Virus record (IMG/VR): IMGVR_UViG_3300043425_000191
Location: 1-48,313 of that record
From: a virus
DNA length: 48,313 nt
Strand: one strand, 5' to 3'
Shown here: one piece after another, positions 45,846 through 48,313 of the stretch
How the letters are laid out: every line of letters begins with the position of its first letter
How positions within the stretch are numbered: position 1 is the first letter of the stretch
Notes under the pieces: model-generated
The model's input: only the letters and a program-made list of their open reading frames with translations
What the model was told of the DNA's origin: nothing
Databases searched by the model: none
Program-made: the position numbers and the translations under genes

Positions 45846-46875
45846 AAAGATCTATCGGCTCACTGAAAACATTGAGCCGACTTGGGATAGAGAGTACACT
45901 CAGACAGATATCCATGCTGCTCTGAGTTGGTACAATACAAACAAAAATGAAAAGGATGCCGCGAAGTATCTCGGCATTTCTGACGCCAATATCGCCAAGA
46001 ACTTCCTAACGCTTGCCTGGGCGATCAGGATGCAGTCTCGCGGCTGCGTCTTTACTGAGAAGTCGCAGGCAACTATCGCGGGTCAGCACCAGATGCTGAA
46101 GGAACATCTCGCTTCCATTCTCGTACCGCAAAAGCAGCAGACTGCTGAAGTCATCTCAATTCAAGATCGTGTGACTGCCAAGACTGATCACTATATCGGT
46201 GATATGGAAGGCTCGCTCGTAGATGAGTTTGGTCTCACTGGCGACGTATCCAAGATGAACGCATACCAGTGGATGGTAGATAATGGCGTCAAGGCTATGC
46301 ATGCCTCAAAGATTGCTGAATACTTCACCCAGCGTCTGGATACACTACAGGCTAACTTCAAAGATCCTGTTTTGAAAGAATATTATGGCGGTTTCACCAA
46401 GAAAGAATTCTTGAATTTGTTTACTTGCTACACCAAGATTGTGGCGGATGCTCAGAGAATTGCTAGCAATGCGAAGGTCGCTCGTAAACCTCGCAAGAAG
46501 AAGCCAGTCTCCTTCGATAAGATGGTGAAGAACCTCAAGTACCTGCCGAAGTTTGACGAACTGAAGCTGCAGTCTGTTGATCCCGTCAAGATTATTGCTG
46601 CCCAGCAGGTCTGGGTCTATAACGTCAAGACTCGTAGGCTGGGCGTGTATAATGCTAGCGATGGCGCAGGTATCTTGGTAAAGGGTTCTGCACTGACCAA
46701 TTTCGATCTGGACACGTCTATTCAGAAAACTCTACGAAAACCAGAGGCGACTCTCAAGATCATCACTGATGGCGGTAAGATCGCGCTTCGTAAGGCTCTC
46801 GATGGCGTGAATTCGAAGCCGAATAAAATGAATGGCAGAATCAACAAGGATACCGTAATTCTTCGGGTTGTATAA
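45838..46875 (+). CDS. Conserved phage protein with HTH-like N-terminus
   Basis: The 345-residue protein has TDIHAALSWYNTNKNEKDAA and KYLGISDANIAKNFLTLAWA, a helix-turn-helix-like region (about 24-60). A large helical middle follows, with a basic KVARKPRKKKPVSFDKMVKN linker (about 215-234). The C-terminal half is beta-rich (PVKIIAAQQVWVYNVKTRRL, AGILVKGSALTNFDLDTSIQ). Similar unnamed proteins are seen in T4-like phages, from memory. A DNA-binding or nucleoid-like role is plausible but unproven. It ends in a TATAAATA sequence. Confidence 0.65.
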   Translation: MAKKIYRLTENIEPTWDREYTQTDIHAALSWYNTNKNEKDAAKYLGISDANIAKNFLTLAWAIRMQSRGCVFTEKSQATIAGQHQMLKEHLASILVPQKQQTAEVISIQDRVTAKTDHYIGDMEGSLVDEFGLTGDVSKMNAYQWMVDNGVKAMHASKIAEYFTQRLDTLQANFKDPVLKEYYGGFTKKEFLNLFTCYTKIVADAQRIASNAKVARKPRKKKPVSFDKMVKNLKYLPKFDELKLQSVDPVKIIAAQQVWVYNVKTRRLGVYNASDGAGILVKGSALTNFDLDTSIQKTLRKPEATLKIITDGGKIALRKALDGVNSKPNKMNGRINKDTVILRVV

Positions 46876-46878
46876 ATA
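46871..46878 (+). promoter_or_regulatory. Candidate T4-type late promoter (TATAAATA)
   Basis: TATAAATA is identical to the T4 late consensus and overlaps the stop codon of the preceding gene. The metalloprotease gene starts at 46906, 27 bases on, leaving room for a transcription start and the GAGGAGA ribosome site. Confidence 0.5.
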
Positions 46879-46905
46879 TGATAGTCATTGCAGAGGAGAA
46901 CTTTC

Positions 46906-47397
46906 ATGCTACGATTTAGCGGAAAGAAACTTCACAAAGATGATATGAAATTGATGCGAGAAGTTTCCAAGTTCACGATGGACAAGTTCATCAAGAAGTC
47001 GACCCAAGACACAATCTACGTTCGAGTGAAACTCGTGGACGATATGAAAGGCTGGTCGGGCGAATGCTATTACATGGGAAACTTTGATGGCATTCGTGTA
47101 TTCGACGTCAAGGTCTCTGTGGCCAAAATCAATAAGAGAGCAAAAAACCCATTTGCTCGTCTGCAAGATCCAATGAAAACCCTAATCCATGAACTTGTGC
47201 ACGTCAAGCAGTACGCTAATAACCAGCTGTTTGACTACAAGGATGGAGCCAGCAAGTTTGAGGGTTGGATCTATAAGCGTTCAGACTCGCTTGAAGATTA
47301 TTGGGATTCCCCTTGGGAAATCGAGGCATATGGCCGAACCGAGGGGCTGTTTGAGATGTTCGTCCACGATATGAAGAAGAGGGCTAAGAAAGCATAA
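46906..47397 (+). CDS. SprT-like zinc metalloprotease
   Basis: The 163-residue protein has the gluzincin motif TLIHELVHVKQYANNQLF (HELVH at 95-99), with DSPWEIEAYGRTEGLFEMF downstream carrying the third acidic ligand. This is the SprT/Spartan-like architecture, which degrades DNA-protein crosslinks in cellular organisms. In phages similar genes are of unknown use. It has GAGGAGA before ATG 46906 and a TATAAATA promoter-like sequence just upstream, so it may be a late gene. Confidence 0.78.
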   Translation: MLRFSGKKLHKDDMKLMREVSKFTMDKFIKKSTQDTIYVRVKLVDDMKGWSGECYYMGNFDGIRVFDVKVSVAKINKRAKNPFARLQDPMKTLIHELVHVKQYANNQLFDYKDGASKFEGWIYKRSDSLEDYWDSPWEIEAYGRTEGLFEMFVHDMKKRAKKA

Positions 47398-47401
47398 TAC
47401 G

Positions 47402-47587
47402 ATGTCTAAGAAAAAGCACTATGAGTATAATGATCGTTATGATCACAACAATCGGGAAGACTTTTATGAGCGTCGGGAAAAGAAAAAGGCTCAGCAGCGG
47501 CTCTCTAATAAAGAGCGTTGGCAGTTCCGCCCAGGCCAATTTGAGGCTGATGAGAGCGACTTTGGGGACGAGCACGTAAGTTATTGA
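47402..47587 (+). CDS. Hypothetical charged protein, 61 residues
   Basis: A highly hydrophilic protein (KKKHYEYNDRYDHNNREDFY, then EKKKAQQRLSNKERWQFRPG) that looks mostly disordered. It starts 4 bases after the metalloprotease stop. Its last codons (VSY and the stop) are shared with the next cassette promoter box. I do not recognise it. Confidence 0.5.
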   Translation: MSKKKHYEYNDRYDHNNREDFYERREKKKAQQRLSNKERWQFRPGQFEADESDFGDEHVSY

Positions 47588-47635
47588 TTCTATTAGAGTT
47601 TTTCCTATTGCGTTTTTCGCCCGTTCAGCTATAAT
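47576..47635 (+). promoter_or_regulatory. Cassette promoter P3 (box + sigma70-type, leaderless)
   Basis: GTAAGTTATTGATTCTATTA begins at 47576, 32 bases before TTGCGT (47608-47613). Then 16 bases, TATAAT (47630-47635), and ATG at 47642, 6 bases after the -10. The geometry matches P1, P2 and P4, although it lies 43 kb from P1 and P2. Confidence 0.75.
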
Positions 47636-47641
47636 GAATGT

Positions 47642-47965
47642 ATGGTAAAGAATCGCAAGAAGCGGAACGACAGGAACCACATCCTGTATCGCCTGACCAA
47701 TCTGGCCACAGGCGAGCAATACATCGGCCTGTCCGCCATGATCGGGCAGGCGCGTCTGGGTACGCTCAAGGAACGGTTTCGCCGTCACCTGTCTCGAGCT
47801 ACCCACGAAGCCAAGGGCTGGGACATGCATGACTCCATGCGCGCCTGGCCCCACTCCAAATTCTGGCGGAAGGAAGTCCTCGAAGTCGTTCGTGGGCGCA
47901 AGAACGCCCACCAGCGGGAGCGCGAGCTGATCGCCGAGCACAACCCGAAGCTGAATACCTTCTGA
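47642..47965 (+). CDS. GIY-YIG nuclease-like protein
   Basis: The 107-residue protein has the GIY-YIG core HILYRLTNLATGEQYIGLSA (ILY and YIG, residues 13-32), with KERFRRHLSRA carrying the catalytic Arg near 46. A late HQRERELIAEHNP supplies the Glu and Asn. These nucleases include UvrC and homing enzymes; phage members are often mobile or repair-related. It is under cassette promoter P3 with no Shine-Dalgarno, so leaderless early expression is likely. Its GC content is above that of neighbouring structural genes. Confidence 0.78.
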   Translation: MVKNRKKRNDRNHILYRLTNLATGEQYIGLSAMIGQARLGTLKERFRRHLSRATHEAKGWDMHDSMRAWPHSKFWRKEVLEVVRGRKNAHQRERELIAEHNPKLNTF

Positions 47966-47967
47966 TT

Positions 47968-48027
47968 GCAAGTTATTGATTCCATTAGAGTTTCACTGGT
48001 TTACTTTTACTCCAGTTCAAGTATAAT
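47968..48027 (+). promoter_or_regulatory. Cassette promoter P4 (box + sigma70-type, leaderless)
   Basis: GCAAGTTATTGATTCCATTA begins at 47968 directly after the GIY-YIG stop. TTTACT is at 48000-48005, the spacer is 16, TATAAT is at 48022-48027 and the next ATG is at 48034. It is the fourth copy with the same spacing, and its box and -35 are closest to P2. Confidence 0.75.
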
Positions 48028-48033
48028 GGTTCT

Positions 48034-48201
48034 ATGATGAATAAGGAAGCTAACATGTCCATGAGCGAAGTCGTCGAGTCCCTCAACGCAGAGTTCGCGG
48101 AGTACGAAGCCGCGCTGGCCTTCGAGGAATATTGCCTCATCAACGACGAGGATGAATACGATCGTTGGCGGGTCGAACAGTACGAACTGGGAACCTATTG
48201 A
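48034..48201 (+). CDS. Hypothetical acidic early protein, 55 residues
   Basis: Tandem ATGs lead MMNKEANMSMSEVVESLNAE, then FAEYEAALAFEEYCLINDED, and an ending RWRVEQYELGTY. The protein is acidic and helical. The first ATG is 6 bases after the P4 TATAAT; a further in-frame ATG (48055) could be used with AGGAAG before it. I do not recognise it. The stop overlaps the next start (TGATG). Confidence 0.55.
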   Translation: MMNKEANMSMSEVVESLNAEFAEYEAALAFEEYCLINDEDEYDRWRVEQYELGTY

Positions 48202-48313
48202 TGCTTTCTATCCCTAATGTTGGCGCACTGATTCGGGTACAGACCCGTTTCGGTACGCACACAGGGACGGTACTACCCAACGAGCGTTGGGATCCGCCCA
48301 ACTCGTTCTGTAT
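48201..48313 (+). CDS. Start of a further gene (partial)
   Basis: ATG 48201 overlaps the previous stop and opens MLSIPNVGALIRVQTRFGTH, then TGTVLPNERWDPPNSFC, running off the window. The short beta-strand pattern with VQTRFGTHTGTV suggests a small SH3-like fold, but only 37 residues are visible. It is probably cotranscribed with the 48034 gene from P4. Confidence 0.5.
   Translation, partial: MLSIPNVGALIRVQTRFGTHTGTVLPNERWDPPNSFC

Noticed and set aside
47384-47971. A 195-residue open frame on the - strand, opposite the GIY-YIG gene
   Set aside because: It covers two + strand genes and the P3 promoter, has no family likeness, and no ribosome site suited to it is visible.
1-48313. CRISPR arrays, insertion sequences and phage integrase genes
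   Set aside because: I saw no regularly spaced repeats with spacers, no transposase motifs, and no tyrosine or serine recombinase. The repeated boxes at 4490-4671 are too irregular for CRISPR.

Overview
The window is a 48 kb piece of a large, T4-superfamily myovirus-type phage genome. Essentially all genes lie on the + strand, packed head to tail with many ATGA/TAATG stop-start overlaps. Evidence is direct from the proteins: sliding clamp (gp45), clamp loader (gp44/gp62), RegA, DNA polymerase (gp43), UvsX recombinase, gp41 helicase, gp61 primase, gp1-type dNMP kinase and a DsbA-like late-promoter protein. An i-spanin with an embedded o-spanin lipoprotein, plus an M15 peptidase, point to a Gram-negative host. 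E. coli-like sigma70 promoters fit a proteobacterium. I cannot name the host from sequence alone.

Layout. 1-4494: replication and nucleotide core (dNMP kinase, gp45, DsbA, gp44, gp62, RegA, dUTPase, dCMP deaminase). 4490-7523: early-type accessory region with small orphan genes and a distinctive promoter cassette. 7516-9819: three glycosyltransferase-like genes. 10030-10104: a tRNA with a CAU anticodon. 10112-18335: small genes, then DNA polymerase, a coiled-coil membrane protein, UvsX, a gp40-position protein, gp41 and an unknown. 18339-20980: dTDP-sugar genes (RmlB, RmlA, RmlD-like). 21015-30489: probable virion and prohead-core block, including proteins with a T4-like capsid-targeting N-terminus, a nucleotidyltransferase-kinase fusion, a Dps-like ferritin and a 735-residue protein with repeated protease-site-like motifs. 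30502-33079: lysis cassette. 33120-38898: primase, peroxiredoxin, ThyX, NrdA, thioredoxin, NrdB. 38909-43974: an unusual modification cluster (FkbM-like methyltransferases, GH130-like propeller protein, a 946-residue TPR/FkbM/FkbM/radical-SAM protein, a DUF6445-like oxygenase). 43987-48313: RuvC-like resolvase, SprT-like metalloprotease, a GIY-YIG nuclease and small genes, with two more copies of the promoter cassette.

How it fits together. The nucleotide genes (dCMP deaminase, dUTPase, ThyX, NrdA/B, thioredoxin, dNMP kinase) feed a T4-type replisome. The glycosyltransferase, Rml and FkbM/rSAM sets suggest that the phage makes and attaches its own sugar or peptide decorations; the target is unknown. 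The most unusual signals are: (1) a four-copy early-promoter cassette with an invariant geometry (25-bp box, 32 nt to the -35, 16 nt spacer, TATAAT, 6 nt, ATG), which predicts leaderless mRNAs, plus three orphan inverted boxes; (2) capsid-targeting-like N-termini on enzyme-like genes, suggesting packaged cargo; (3) the TPR-FkbM-FkbM-radical-SAM megaprotein.
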